64,000 nucleotides of DNA from CADEEN01 sp963738425 (GCA_963738425.1 CAVTWT010000012.1:124001-188000); one strand, 5' to 3'. Counted from the first letter of the stretch, positions 35,973-44,694 are shown. Numbers and translations are program-made. Notes: generated by a model not told the origin, from the sequence alone.

Positions 35973-38957
35973 CTACCAGCTTCTGTACGGTGTGCCTCGA
36001 GTGCCGAGCGGCCGATGGCAACCTGATTGCGAGCAATCAGTGACGCCGGTCGATCTCTCGTGCGTCAGCGACTTCTTTTCCATGCTGCCAAGGAAGCTGG
36101 TGCCGCTCTGGTGGCAGGCCTTGCACCAGCCCGCGCCGTTGCCCAGGCTGGCGTTGTGGTTCATGGTCATCGAGCCCCAGCTCGTCGTGCTGGTGTGACA
36201 CGCCTTGCAGTCCATCGCAGCGCCGTTGAGGAGTTGCACCTCGGGGATGTGGTTCGTCGGCTTGGCCAAGGCGCCTTGCGTGCCCTGCGACACATAGCTG
36301 CCGTTGTGGCATGACTTGCAGGTCGATGCCGCCACGACGCTGTGGTTCATCGTCACCGAGGCCGTGAAGCTCGCTTGCGACCGGTGGCACGAATCGCATT
36401 TGGTCGGGCCGGTCGTCACCGGGATGTGCGAAGCCAGTTTGCCTTTGGCGGTCGTGCCGTTGTGGCAGGTGTCGCAGGTGCCGGTGCCGACGGCATTGGC
36501 GGCCGAGTGCGCGAACGTCACGGTCGACCAGCTCGCCGTGCTCTTGTGGCAGCTCTCGCAGTTGCCGGTCACGGTGGCGTGCGTGGCGGTGTTGGGCTTG
36601 CCGACGGCGTTGAGGTAGGCGCCGCTGTGGCAGCTGAAGCAGCCGGTGCTGATCGAGTAGTTGGCATGCAGCCGGCCGTTGGTCCAGGTGGTGAAGCTGC
36701 CCTTGTGGCAGGCGTCGCAGTTGGCGGCGGCGGTGATGGCGACGGTCTGATAGGGAATGTGGTTGGTCGGGCGACCGTCGGCGGGCGGGTAGCCCCCTGT
36801 GTGGCAGCTCGCGCACGCGCCCGTGACGACAGACTGCGTGTGGTTCCACTTGGTCGGTGTCCACTGCGCCGGGCTGACGTTGTGGCAGCTCAGGCAGGCC
36901 GTGGTGCCGTGCGGGATGTGGTTGCTGGGTTTGACTTGACCCGCGGTGCTGCCGTTGTGGCAACTCAGGCAGTTGGTCGCCGCCGTGAAACTGCTGTGAT
37001 CGACCCTGGCGCCGCCCCAGGTGCTGGTGCTCTTGTGGCAGCTCTCGCAGTTGCCGGTGACGCTGGCGTGGGTGGCGTTGTTGGGTTTGCCGGTGGCGCT
37101 GAGGAATGCGCCGCTGTGGCAACTGGCGCAGCCAGTGCTGATCGAGTAGTTGGCATGCAGCCGGCCGTTGGCCCAGGTCGTGAAGCTGCCTTTGTGGCAG
37201 GCGTCGCAGTTGGCGGCGGCAGTCTGCGCCACGGACTGGTACGGGATGTGGTTGCCGGGCCGGCCATCGGCCGGCGGGTAGCCGCCACTGTGGCAGCTCG
37301 CGCAGGCCGCCGTCACCACCGTCTGCGTGTGGTTCCACTTGGTCGGTGTCCACTGCGCCGGGCTGACGTTGTGGCAGCTCAGGCAGGCCGTGGCGCCGTG
37401 CGGAATGTGGTTGCCCGGCTTGACCTTGCCGGCCGTGCTGCCGTTGTGGCACGACAGGCAGTTGGTGGCCAGCGTGAAGGTGCTGTGGTCCACCGAAGCG
37501 CCGCCCCAGGTGCTGGTGCTCTTGTGGCAGCTCTCGCAATTGCCCGTGACGCTGGCGTGGGTGGCGTTGTTGGGTTTGCCGGTGGCGCTGAGGAATGCGC
37601 CGGTGTGGCAACTGGCGCAGCCGGTGCTGACGGCGTAGTTGCCGTGGAATCTGCCGTTGGCCCAGGTCGTCGTGCTGCCCTTGTGGCAAGCATCGCAATT
37701 GGCTGACGCCGCCACGGCCACCGATTGGTACGGGATGTGGTTGCCCGGCCTGCCGTCGGCCGGCGGGTAGCCGCCGCTGTGGCAGCTCGCGCAGGCGCCG
37801 GTCACGGCCGTCTGCGTGTGGTTCCACTTCGTTGGCGTCCACTGCGCCGGGCTGACGTTGTGGCAGCTCATGCAGGCGGTGGCGCCGTGCGGGATGTGGC
37901 TCGCCGGCTTGACCTTGCCGGCCGTGCTGCCGTTGTGGCACGACAGGCAATTGGTCGCTGCGGTGAACGTGCTGTGGTCGACCTTGGCGCCTGCCCAGGC
38001 GCTGGTGTTGTGGCACGACTCGCAGTTGGTGACGCCGTTGTGAATGGTGGTGTTGGGCTTGCCGACGGCGTTCAGGAAGGCGCCGCTGTGGCAGCTGGCG
38101 CAACTGCCAGTGACGCCGAAGTTGGCGTGGACGCGGCCATTGGCCCACGAGCTGAAGCTGCCCTTGTGGCAGGCATCGCAGTTGGCAGCCGCCATCGCGC
38201 CGACCGACGCATAGGGCACGTGGTTGGCGGGGCGGCCGTCGGCTGGCGGGTAGCCGCCGCTGTGACAGCTCGCGCACTGGCTGGTGGTGACCATCTGCGT
38301 GTGGTTCCAGGCCGTGGGCCGCCAGACGCTGAAGCTCTTGTGGCAGTCGTCGCACGACTGGCCGGCGTTGGTCGGCATGTGCGTCGCCGACTTGCCGGTG
38401 GCGCGGCCCGCGCCGTGGCAGCTGGTGCAGGTCCCGGCGACGACGCCGCTGTGGTCGAAGGAAGCTGCGGGGCTCCACGCCGTGGTGCGATGGCAGCTGT
38501 CGCACGATGCGCTGGTCAGGATGTGGTTGGCTGGCTTGCCTGCCGTCTGCGTACCGTTGTGGCAGCTCTGGCACGAGCCCGGTGCGACGCCGGCATGGTT
38601 GAACTTGGCGCCGACGAATGTCTTGGTGGTGTGGCAGGTCTCGCACGCCTGCTGCGTCGGAAAGTGCTGCTGCGGCATGACGACGTTGCCGCGCGAGAAG
38701 CGTTTGCCGGAGAGGTGGCAGGACGCGCAGTCGCGCGGTGTGCCCTTGAGCACACCGTTCTGGTGGCAGGACTCGCAGCGGATGTCGACATGCTTGCCGC
38801 TCAGGGCGAAGCCGGTCTTGAGGTGGTCGAAGTCTTTCTGATTCAGGCCCTGCGCCAGCGCGGGCGGCGCCAGCAGCACCATGCACAGCCAGAGCAGCGG
38901 CGCCAGCATCCAGCGGGCGCGCCGAGTCACATTGCGGAGCCGGTCTGCTGTTGTCAT
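35973..38957 (-). CDS. Giant exported cytochrome c with 34 CxxCH motifs
   Basis: A 994-residue protein with a signal peptide (ends ALAQG). I count 34 CxxCH haem sites plus one CX4CH near the C-terminus (CSQSGCH). From about haem 8 to haem 29 it is built of 163-residue units, each with six haems and the phrases SGGYPPADGRP, CDACHKGS, CESCHKST, CLSCHNGSTAG and CLSCHNVSPAQWTPTKW. Histidines in WNHTQ and VDHSTF are candidate distal ligands. It fits the cytochrome c3/doubled-CXXCH class and would form a long haem wire. It overlaps the 24-haem gene by four bases. No enzyme motif is seen. Confidence 0.9.
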   Translation of the reverse strand: MTTADRLRNVTRRARWMLAPLLWLCMVLLAPPALAQGLNQKDFDHLKTGFALSGKHVDIRCESCHQNGVLKGTPRDCASCHLSGKRFSRGNVVMPQQHFPTQQACETCHTTKTFVGAKFNHAGVAPGSCQSCHNGTQTAGKPANHILTSASCDSCHRTTAWSPAASFDHSGVVAGTCTSCHGAGRATGKSATHMPTNAGQSCDDCHKSFSVWRPTAWNHTQMVTTSQCASCHSGGYPPADGRPANHVPYASVGAMAAANCDACHKGSFSSWANGRVHANFGVTGSCASCHSGAFLNAVGKPNTTIHNGVTNCESCHNTSAWAGAKVDHSTFTAATNCLSCHNGSTAGKVKPASHIPHGATACMSCHNVSPAQWTPTKWNHTQTAVTGACASCHSGGYPPADGRPGNHIPYQSVAVAASANCDACHKGSTTTWANGRFHGNYAVSTGCASCHTGAFLSATGKPNNATHASVTGNCESCHKSTSTWGGASVDHSTFTLATNCLSCHNGSTAGKVKPGNHIPHGATACLSCHNVSPAQWTPTKWNHTQTVVTAACASCHSGGYPPADGRPGNHIPYQSVAQTAAANCDACHKGSFTTWANGRLHANYSISTGCASCHSGAFLSATGKPNNATHASVTGNCESCHKSTSTWGGARVDHSSFTAATNCLSCHNGSTAGQVKPSNHIPHGTTACLSCHNVSPAQWTPTKWNHTQSVVTGACASCHTGGYPPADGRPTNHIPYQTVAITAAANCDACHKGSFTTWTNGRLHANYSISTGCFSCHSGAYLNAVGKPNTATHATVTGNCESCHKSTASWSTVTFAHSAANAVGTGTCDTCHNGTTAKGKLASHIPVTTGPTKCDSCHRSQASFTASVTMNHSVVAASTCKSCHNGSYVSQGTQGALAKPTNHIPEVQLLNGAAMDCKACHTSTTSWGSMTMNHNASLGNGAGWCKACHQSGTSFLGSMEKKSLTHERSTGVTDCSQSGCHRPLGTRGTPYRSW
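36540..38280. repeat. 489-bp tandem repeats inside the 34-haem cytochrome gene
   Basis: Marker phrases recur at a constant spacing: TGGTTCCACTTGGTCGG-type sequence at 36841, 37330 and 37819, and TTGGCATGCAGCCGGCCGTT at 36661 and 37150, all 489 bases (163 codons) apart. About three and a half units are present; the outer ones are more diverged, so edges are approximate. Confidence 0.85.
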
Positions 38958-40861
38958 GGGGCCTGCCTTGGTTCGCTGCCGCGGATCAGTCGGCCGGCCT
39001 CTGCGAACACGCGGGCCCAGCCGTTCGTGCGCTCCGCGCCCGCTCCTACGCGGTTGCGGATGCGCTTCCAGTGGTCAGTGACATGGCATTGCTCGCAGAC
39101 CGGGCCGAAAGCGCCGTCGTGCGTGTCGTCGCGGCGATGGCAGGCGATGCAGGTGTTGCCCATTTCGGCCGCCGCTTTTCCGGACGGCGCCGGCCGCGTA
39201 TGGCAGGTCTCGCAAGCCAGTTTGGCGTGAGCGCCGTCGAGCGCGTACTTCGCGCGGCGCGTGTGGTCGTAGTCCCAGAGGCCCCAGGCGCGCGCGTTGT
39301 GGCAGCTCTCGCAGGCCACACCGAACTTCAGCTTGTGCTTGTCTTCCTTCTTGTGGCAGGCGTAGCAGTCGCGCGCCGCGTCCTTGTAGCGCGGCGTGAC
39401 GTGGCAGTCGGCGCACTTGACGGGCACATGTTTGCCGACCAGCGGGAAGCGCGTCTTGCGGTGATCGAAGTCGCTGACTTTCCAGTCGCGGTCACCGTGG
39501 CAACTCTCGCACTTCAAGCCGAGCTGGCCTTCGTGCTTGTCGTCCTTCTTGTGGCAGGCGTAGCAGTCCGTCGGCGTGTCGCGGTAGTGCTTCAGGTCAC
39601 TGTGGCAGGCCTTGCACTGCAGCGTCTTGGCGGCGTGCGCGTTGCGCAGCTTGAACTTGGTCTTGTCATGGTCGAAGCGCGTGGTGGTGGTTTTCCAGTC
39701 GCGCTCGATGTGGCACGACTCGCACTTCGTGCCCAGCGTGGCCTCGTGCTTGTCGTCCTTCTTGTGGCAGCCGATGCAATCCTTCGGCGCCTCCTTGTAG
39801 TTCGTGCTCTTGTGGCAGGCGTCGCACTTGGTGTCGATGTGCTTGCCCAGCAGCGCGAACCTGGTCTTGTCGTGGTCGAACTTGGCCTTTTCCTTCCATC
39901 CACCCTCGGTGTGGCAGGCGGCGCAATCGCGGCCGAGGCTGCCCTTGTGACCCTTGGCGCTGTCGTCGTCTCGTCTGTGGCAGTCGATGCACGCCGTGCC
40001 GACCTTGTCCTTGTAGAGGTGCCCGGTGTGGCAGTCGCCGCACTTGGTGCTGCGGTGCTTGCCGCGCAGCGCGTACTTGGTGTCGCTGTCGTGGTGGAAG
40101 GTCGAGGGCTTCCAGGCTTTGGCGCCATGGCAGCTGTCGCAGCGCTCGCCATACAGGCCCTTGTGACCCTTGGCGCCGTCGTCGTCTCGTCTGTGGCAGC
40201 CGATGCAGGTGCGCGGCGCCTCCTTGTAGTCGGCGCCCTTCTTGTGGCAGTCGCCGCACTTGGCGTCGGCGTGCTTGTCCTTGAGCGCGAAGCGCGTCTT
40301 GTCGTGGTCGAACTTCGCTTCCTTCCAGTCGTTCTCGGTGTGGCAGTCGGCACACTTCGCGCCCAGCGAACCCTTGTGCACGTCGTCCTTGCGGTGGCAG
40401 GCGTTGCAGTCCGATGGCGGCTTGCCAGTACTTCTTCTTCGGTTCGTGGCACTTCTCGCATTCGACCTTGGCGTGCTTGCCGCGCAGCAGGTAGTCGGTC
40501 TGCGCATGATCGAACTTCTGCTTGTCGAGTTCGACGATGCGCGCCGCACGGCCCTTGTGGTCGGTGTGGCAGCTGCGGCACTGCTGCGGCTTGAGCCGCC
40601 CGTGGTAGCCGGTGCGCTCACGCATGTCCTGTCCCACCTCCTTGTGGCAGTCCATGCACAGCCGGTCCTGCGCCGCGCGGTCGAAACGAACGTGGCACTT
40701 CGAGCATTCCTCTTCCCACTTGGCATGACCCTGGATCACGTCGCCGGGGCGGATCACCGACTCGATCGTCTGTGCCAGTGCGCGGCGCGCCTGCGCCCAC
40801 TACCGCGATCAGGATCGCCCATCGGAGCCACGAGTCGCAGGAGTTGGGGCCACGGCGTCAA
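38954..40861 (-). CDS. Membrane-anchored 24-haem cytochrome c (three frameshifts)
   Basis: Restored length 634 residues. I count 24 CxxCH motifs in a repeating pattern KFDHDKTRFAL-GKH-KCxxCH-Y-KxAPxxCIGCHxxDD-KH-G-KCxxCH, two to three haems per unit. The N-terminus appears as PWPQLLRLVAPWAILIAVV, a membrane anchor, read from a TTG at 40861 eight bases after the upstream stop. To connect the frames one base must be removed near 40823, 40797 and 40425. Without correction the longest pieces are 40757-39666 and 40726-38954. It is probably a periplasmic electron carrier between the membrane cytochrome b-like protein and the 34-haem protein. Confidence 0.85.
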
Positions 40862-40869
40862 TCCAACCC

Positions 40870-41890
40870 TCAATAGGCGTGAACGGCGATCACGTGCACC
40901 ACGGCACTGATGACCAGCAGGTAGACGAAGGGCAGGTGCGCCAGGTGCCAGAGCGCGAACAGACGCTGATAGGCGGTGTACTGCGCGACGCGCACGACGG
41001 CATCCAGGTAGCGATCGATCAGCTTGCGCGCACGGCGCTCTCGCTGGTGCACCTCGTCGTCGCTCCACTTCAAGCCGATGGCCAGATGACGCAGCCGCAG
41101 CCGCACCTCGGCGACGCAGTGGCGGTACGCGATCCACTGCTGCAGCGGCAGCCACGCGACCTGGCGCAGATGCGTCATCCAATCGGGCTCGGCATGCAGT
41201 TCGCGCTCCTCGAAGGCCAGCAGGCGCGCCTCGACCAGCGGGGCGAAGTGCAGGCGGGAGCGTGCGTCGCTCTCGACCAGGCCGGCGCGTTCGCGCAGTT
41301 CGGTCAGCGACATCCTTTCGCCGTTCAGGCCTCGATTGATACGCGTGAAGATGAAACGGCCGATGACCCCGCTGGCCACCACGATGCCCATGCTGTAGAG
41401 CGCCACACCGGCGTTCAGCGAGCCGATCTGGAAAGACGAGTGCACGAGGATCAGCCAGGGTCCTGCAATGCCGAGGAACAGGTGGACCCAGAACCACCAC
41501 TTGACCTTGCCCAGGCCCTGCATGAAGCGCACGTACTTGCGCAGCGGGTAGCTGAACAACGTCAGCATCATCGAGCCCCCGGCCACCGCGATCCAGTAGC
41601 TCAGATCGTCGCTGGGCTTGAACAGCTTCATTTGGGCGATCTGCCAAGCCGCGCGCCACGAGCAGGGCCAACATCGCATACAGCAGGAGGTCGCCCCGCC
41701 CCGGATGATCGGCGCGCTGCTGCGTCGGCTGTGGCGCGGCGGCCGGTGTTGCGGCCTTCACTTCTTGTGACGACGGAGGACGCGACCGGTGATCCGTCGA
41801 GGGTCTCGTGCCTGCCGCGGCAGGCGCGGGCGCAGGTCGCGCCGTTGGCGTGTGGGCCGGGGCGATGTCGAGCGTGTCAGAGGTCAGCAT
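40870..41890 (-). CDS. Cytochrome b-like inner-membrane protein (one frameshift)
   Basis: Restored length about 339 residues. A disordered Pro/Ala-rich cytoplasmic N-terminus of about 65 residues precedes four to five membrane helices: LLLYAMLALLVAR, SYWIAVAGGSMMLTL, WWFWVHLFLGIAGPWLILVH, LYSMGIVVASGVIGRFIF and LWHLAHLPFVYLLVISAVVH. Paired histidines in helices (WVHLFLG and LVHSS; WHLAH and VVHVIAVH) are right for b-haem ligation. A charged loop of about 110 residues lies between the last helices. The frame shifts +1 near 41646. As first gene of the operon, it would pass electrons from quinol or a cytoplasmic source to the 24-haem protein. No NAD or FAD domain is attached. Confidence 0.72.
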
Positions 41891-42191
41891 GTCTGCGTTC
41901 GCGGCTGCGAAGCCCGCTCTTGCTTTCTGTGGTGCGGCTGGCGTTGTAAGCAAGCTGCCTTAGTCCTACCTGAAGGACGCGCAGATTTGTCGGATGGACG
42001 GGGATTTCTCACGCTTGCGCAACAGGTGTCAAAGAGTGACGCGTTGGCAAGCGTCGACCCGGCTGGGGGTGAATGACGCTGCATGCTATGAGACATGTGT
42101 TAATTGCACATGTCAATTCTGACCGCTGTGGCGGCCGCCCCGTTGCAACTTGTGTCGCAGCGGGGAGCGCTTCGAAAGGCGCTGGCGGTTC
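41891..42191. other. Promoter region of the multihaem cytochrome operon
   Basis: About 300 bases with no gene, between the end of the DUF5666 gene and the cytochrome b-like gene. Its only clear structure is the promoter/operator at 42088-42116. A TTG-started in-frame extension of the cytochrome b-like gene to 41953 is possible. Confidence 0.6.
42088..42116 (-). promoter_or_regulatory. Predicted promoter with perfect inverted-repeat operator, cytochrome operon
   Basis: On the minus strand, TTGACA (42116-42111), a 17-base spacer and TCTCAT (42093-42088). A perfect inverted repeat, arms GACATGTG (42092-42099) and CACATGTC (42107-42114) around TTAATTG, overlaps the spacer and edges of both boxes, as expected for a repressor or co-activator site. 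A related site lies in the DUF6502 promoter at 44266-44294. Confidence 0.6.
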
Positions 42192-43385
42192 CTAGCGCTC
42201 GACGTGGATCTCGCTGGCTTCGACGTACGTGCCGTCAGCCGACAACACCCCGTGGACCTCGACCTGGCGCCCGACGACGATGTCGGCGGCCGTGCTGCTG
42301 TCGAATTGGGTTGCTGCGCTCCACACGACGCGCACGCCTCGCACCACGAATTGCTGGGCCGCCACATCGGCCGCTTCGATGCTGCCGTGCAGTTCGACCT
42401 CGCCGGCGGCGTCGTCATCCTCGATCTCGACGCGTTCGGCCACCAGCACGCCGGCGCGCGCGCTGCCCTTGACCTCGACCTTGGCGCCGAGCACCAGGGC
42501 CGCCGTGCCATCCGGGAAGGCAGCATTGCTGGCGTCGACCATGAAGCCGTTGACCTCGAAGCGTGCCGTCGACGTCAATGCCGTGATGCGCCCCTCGATT
42601 TCGACGCGCTCGCGATCGGCGAGCATCGTGACGCTGCGCTCCAACGCAGTGGCGCGCCAGATGCCCGCGGAGGCGGTGTTCGACAGCGTGATGCGCAGCG
42701 CGTTGCCGGCAGCCAGATCGCGCGCCGGATCGGCGGGTGCGACGGCGCTCCAGTCGATCACCGCCGCGCCGATCGTCAGCGTTCGGGCTGCCAGCGACAG
42801 GCTGCCGACCACGCCGCGCAGCTTGAAGCCTGCGCCTGCCACGCGCCGGTCGATGCGGCTGGCCACATAGCGGTTGGCCGCGCGGTCCAGCCCCGCATAC
42901 ACCTCGACCACTTCGCCTACCGAGAGCGCCGCCAATCCGCTGGCGAGCGTGTCGTCGAACGCCGTCGAAGCGACGACCATGACGCGCTGGCCGAGCACGG
43001 TCAGCTCGCTTCCGGTGAGGTTGATGGCCTCGACCGGGCCGGCGATCTCGCTGCGCAGCCTCACGCTCGACGCCACGGCCGACGGCAGGTTGGTGGCTGA
43101 CGACGTGATTGCCGATGCCATCACTTCGGCTTGCATGCCCAGACGCAGGCCCGAACGGGCCACGACCGTGCCGTCGTCGCCTTCGATGTCGGCATTCGAT
43201 TCGTCGTAGCGCACGCCGCCGACGATGATCGAGCCGAAACCGCTGATCGGTCCGTAGGCCAGAGTCGGCGCCGAGCCGGTGCCGGTGCCGCCGCTGTCGA
43301 CACCGCCGCAGCCGCCCAGCAGGGCGAGCGCGGCCAGCACCAAGTCACGTCGGCGAAAGCCCTCGACGGGCGGCAGTCTTTTCAT
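42192..43385 (-). CDS. DUF5666 family lipoprotein
   Basis: A 397-residue protein with an RRR-plus-hydrophobic leader and lipobox (FRRRDLVLAALALLGGC), possibly Tat-exported. The body repeats a small beta-barrel unit several times (GPISGFGSIIVGGVRYDES, RSGLRLGMQAEVMAS; FKLRGVVGSLSLAART; VEIEGRITALTSTARFEVNG; VELHGSIEAADVAAQQFVVRG), the DUF5666 pattern, with no cysteines after the lipobox. The function is unknown; an OB-like ligand- or metal-binding role is conjecture. It starts four bases after the DUF6502 stop, so the two are one operon. The first residues of longer open frames upstream belong to the overlapping DUF6502 region. Confidence 0.82.
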   Translation of the reverse strand: MKRLPPVEGFRRRDLVLAALALLGGCGGVDSGGTGTGSAPTLAYGPISGFGSIIVGGVRYDESNADIEGDDGTVVARSGLRLGMQAEVMASAITSSATNLPSAVASSVRLRSEIAGPVEAINLTGSELTVLGQRVMVVASTAFDDTLASGLAALSVGEVVEVYAGLDRAANRYVASRIDRRVAGAGFKLRGVVGSLSLAARTLTIGAAVIDWSAVAPADPARDLAAGNALRITLSNTASAGIWRATALERSVTMLADRERVEIEGRITALTSTARFEVNGFMVDASNAAFPDGTAALVLGAKVEVKGSARAGVLVAERVEIEDDDAAGEVELHGSIEAADVAAQQFVVRGVRVVWSAATQFDSSTAADIVVGRQVEVHGVLSADGTYVEASEIHVER

Positions 43386-43386
43386 T

Positions 43387-44241
43387 TCATTTCCCCTTGT
43401 CCTTGTCGCCGCCGATGCGTTCTTCGTAGGCATATAGGCCGACGCGCAAACGCCGATCGGCCCGTTGTGGCTTGCGGCCGGCGCTGGCGGCCTGTCGGTC
43501 GGCCTCGACCAGCGCTTCGAGCTCCGGCACGAGCGCCGCCATCAGTGCGCGCCACTGCGCGTTGATCAACTTCTTGGCGATGTCGATCGAGGCGTCGCTC
43601 AGTTCGTCGGCAAAGACCGCCTGCTCAAAGTGACGCCGCTCGTCTTGCAGCACGTTGGCGACGCTGGCGGCCAAGTGGTCGCCGACGTTGTGGCCGAGAA
43701 AGGCGAGCATGCGTGCCTCGTCGTCACGCGGCACAAAAGCCTCTTGTTGCAGGTGCACCAGGTCGGTTTCACTGTCGTGCCGCACCAGGCCCAGGCGGCA
43801 CAGCTCCTCGAGCAGCGTGCGCGAGTGCATGTCTCGCGTGATCGATTGGGCCAGCGCGTCGAAGCTCGGTGCTGGACCCTGGCGAGGGAGCGGCTTGGGT
43901 CGACCGCGCCGATCGCGCAGCTTGGCGTTGCCGAGCCAAGCCGTGAAGATCTGCGTTGCAGCCGATGGCTTTTGGGCGGTGGTCAATGGCACTTCTTCGA
44001 ACAGGCGGGTCACCTCGCGCCGGGTCAGGCCCGTCGCCGCGGCGACGCGGCTGACCGTCGATCGGCCCGAGGCGCTGTTGGCGCGCCGCGCCGCCAAAAC
44101 ATAGGCGCGACGCAGCAACTCCTGCGAGGTCGTGAAAGGCAATCCCTTCGCCACCGCCAGGCGGGCCGCCGGTTCGAGTACCCGCGCCAAAGCCTCCAGC
44201 AGAGCGTCGTCGGTTGCAGTATCGGGACGGGGAGTGGCCAA
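43387..44241 (-). CDS. DUF6502 family protein, probable DNA-binding regulator
   Basis: A soluble 284-residue protein. The N-terminal 110 residues hold a predicted helix-turn-helix STVSRVAAATGLTRREVTRL followed by a winged-helix-like stretch (LLEELCRLGLVRHDSETDLVHL); the C-terminus is helical and charged. TTG at 44241 is preferred as start because GAGG lies six bases before it; TTG at 44259 is the alternative. It is cotranscribed with the DUF5666 lipoprotein. Its promoter and that of the cytochrome operon share an inverted-repeat sequence, so I infer it regulates both. Confidence 0.75.
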   Translation of the reverse strand: MATPRPDTATDDALLEALARVLEPAARLAVAKGLPFTTSQELLRRAYVLAARRANSASGRSTVSRVAAATGLTRREVTRLFEEVPLTTAQKPSAATQIFTAWLGNAKLRDRRGRPKPLPRQGPAPSFDALAQSITRDMHSRTLLEELCRLGLVRHDSETDLVHLQQEAFVPRDDEARMLAFLGHNVGDHLAASVANVLQDERRHFEQAVFADELSDASIDIAKKLINAQWRALMAALVPELEALVEADRQAASAGRKPQRADRRLRVGLYAYEERIGGDKDKGK

Positions 44242-44265
44242 GTTGTCCTCGCAATGCAAGCGAAG

Positions 44266-44294
44266 ATTCTATCTGTGCAATTAACCCATGTCAC
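44266..44294 (-). promoter_or_regulatory. Predicted promoter with operator-like site, DUF6502 gene
   Basis: On the minus strand, GTGACA (44294-44289), a 17-base spacer and TAGAAT (44271-44266), each 5 of 6 to consensus. The spacer holds GGGTTAATTGCACA, so the segment GACATG-GTTAATTGCACA matches the perfect operator at 42092-42114 with one mismatch; the second arm is degenerate. It starts 25 bases before the predicted TTG start of DUF6502. Confidence 0.6.
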
Positions 44295-44400
44295 GGCGCT
44301 GCTTGTTGCGTCTGCTGGCCGGGAACGCCTGCCAGGCAGGCTTTTCCGTGGAACGCAGCCAGCGGCGTAAGCCGCGCGATGCCGTCGGCGTAATTTCGCA

Positions 44401-44434
44401 TTGACATATTGGTGTGTAAGGTAGAAATTACACA
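44401..44434 (+). promoter_or_regulatory. puc promoter with PpsR/CrtJ-type site
   Basis: TTGACA at 44401-44406 is followed 17 bases later by the weak -10 GAAATT. Overlapping it, 44415-44432 reads TGT-N12-ACA, the PpsR/CrtJ recognition pattern, inside a wider 7-bp inverted repeat TGTGTAA/TTACACA (44413-44434). Only one copy is seen; PpsR usually binds paired sites, and no second good copy lies nearby. Confidence 0.65.
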
Positions 44435-44513
44435 CAGCCGGTGCCGGGTGGCGCCAGCTCTAGGTACCCGCGTGCGGGTTGCGCACGATTTGAACTCCCC
44501 ATGAGGAGGGCAC

Positions 44514-44678
44514 ATGGCAGACAGAACATCAGACCCCAACAAGGTGTGGCCCACCGGATTGACCGAAGCAGAGTCGGAAGAGATCCACCGCCACTTGATC
44601 CAAGGCACACAGATCTTCGGCTTCATCGCCGTGCTCGCGCATCTGTTTGCCTACATCTATTCACCGTGGCTGAAGTAG
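44514..44678 (+). CDS. pucB: LH2 light-harvesting protein, beta subunit
   Basis: A 54-residue antenna polypeptide that binds bacteriochlorophyll a in the photosynthetic membrane. The N-terminus NKVWPTGLTEAESEEIH is of Rubrivivax LH2 beta type; the helix FGFIAVLAHLFAYIYSPW holds the B850 ligand His43. A strong GAGGAGG ribosome-binding site precedes the ATG. pucA begins 17 bases after the stop. LH1 beta (pufB) was considered, but the alpha partner downstream is clearly of LH2 type. Confidence 0.93.
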   Translation: MADRTSDPNKVWPTGLTEAESEEIHRHLIQGTQIFGFIAVLAHLFAYIYSPWLK

Positions 44679-44694
44679 GCACGGAGGGCACAAC

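Noticed and set aside
36540..38280. Regular repeats taken for a CRISPR array or minisatellite
   Set aside because: The 489-base period is a multiple of three, stays in one open frame and encodes CxxCH units; there are no short repeats with unique spacers.
40754..41953. One 399-residue protein in the frame 41953-40754
   Set aside because: Only its first part has a natural composition; after about 41646 the membrane helices and histidines continue in another frame, so the rest is out-of-frame translation.
42092..42114. FNR or CRP site
   Set aside because: The arms GACATGTG/CACATGTC with a 7-base spacer do not fit TTGAT-N4-ATCAA or TGTGA-N6-TCACA.
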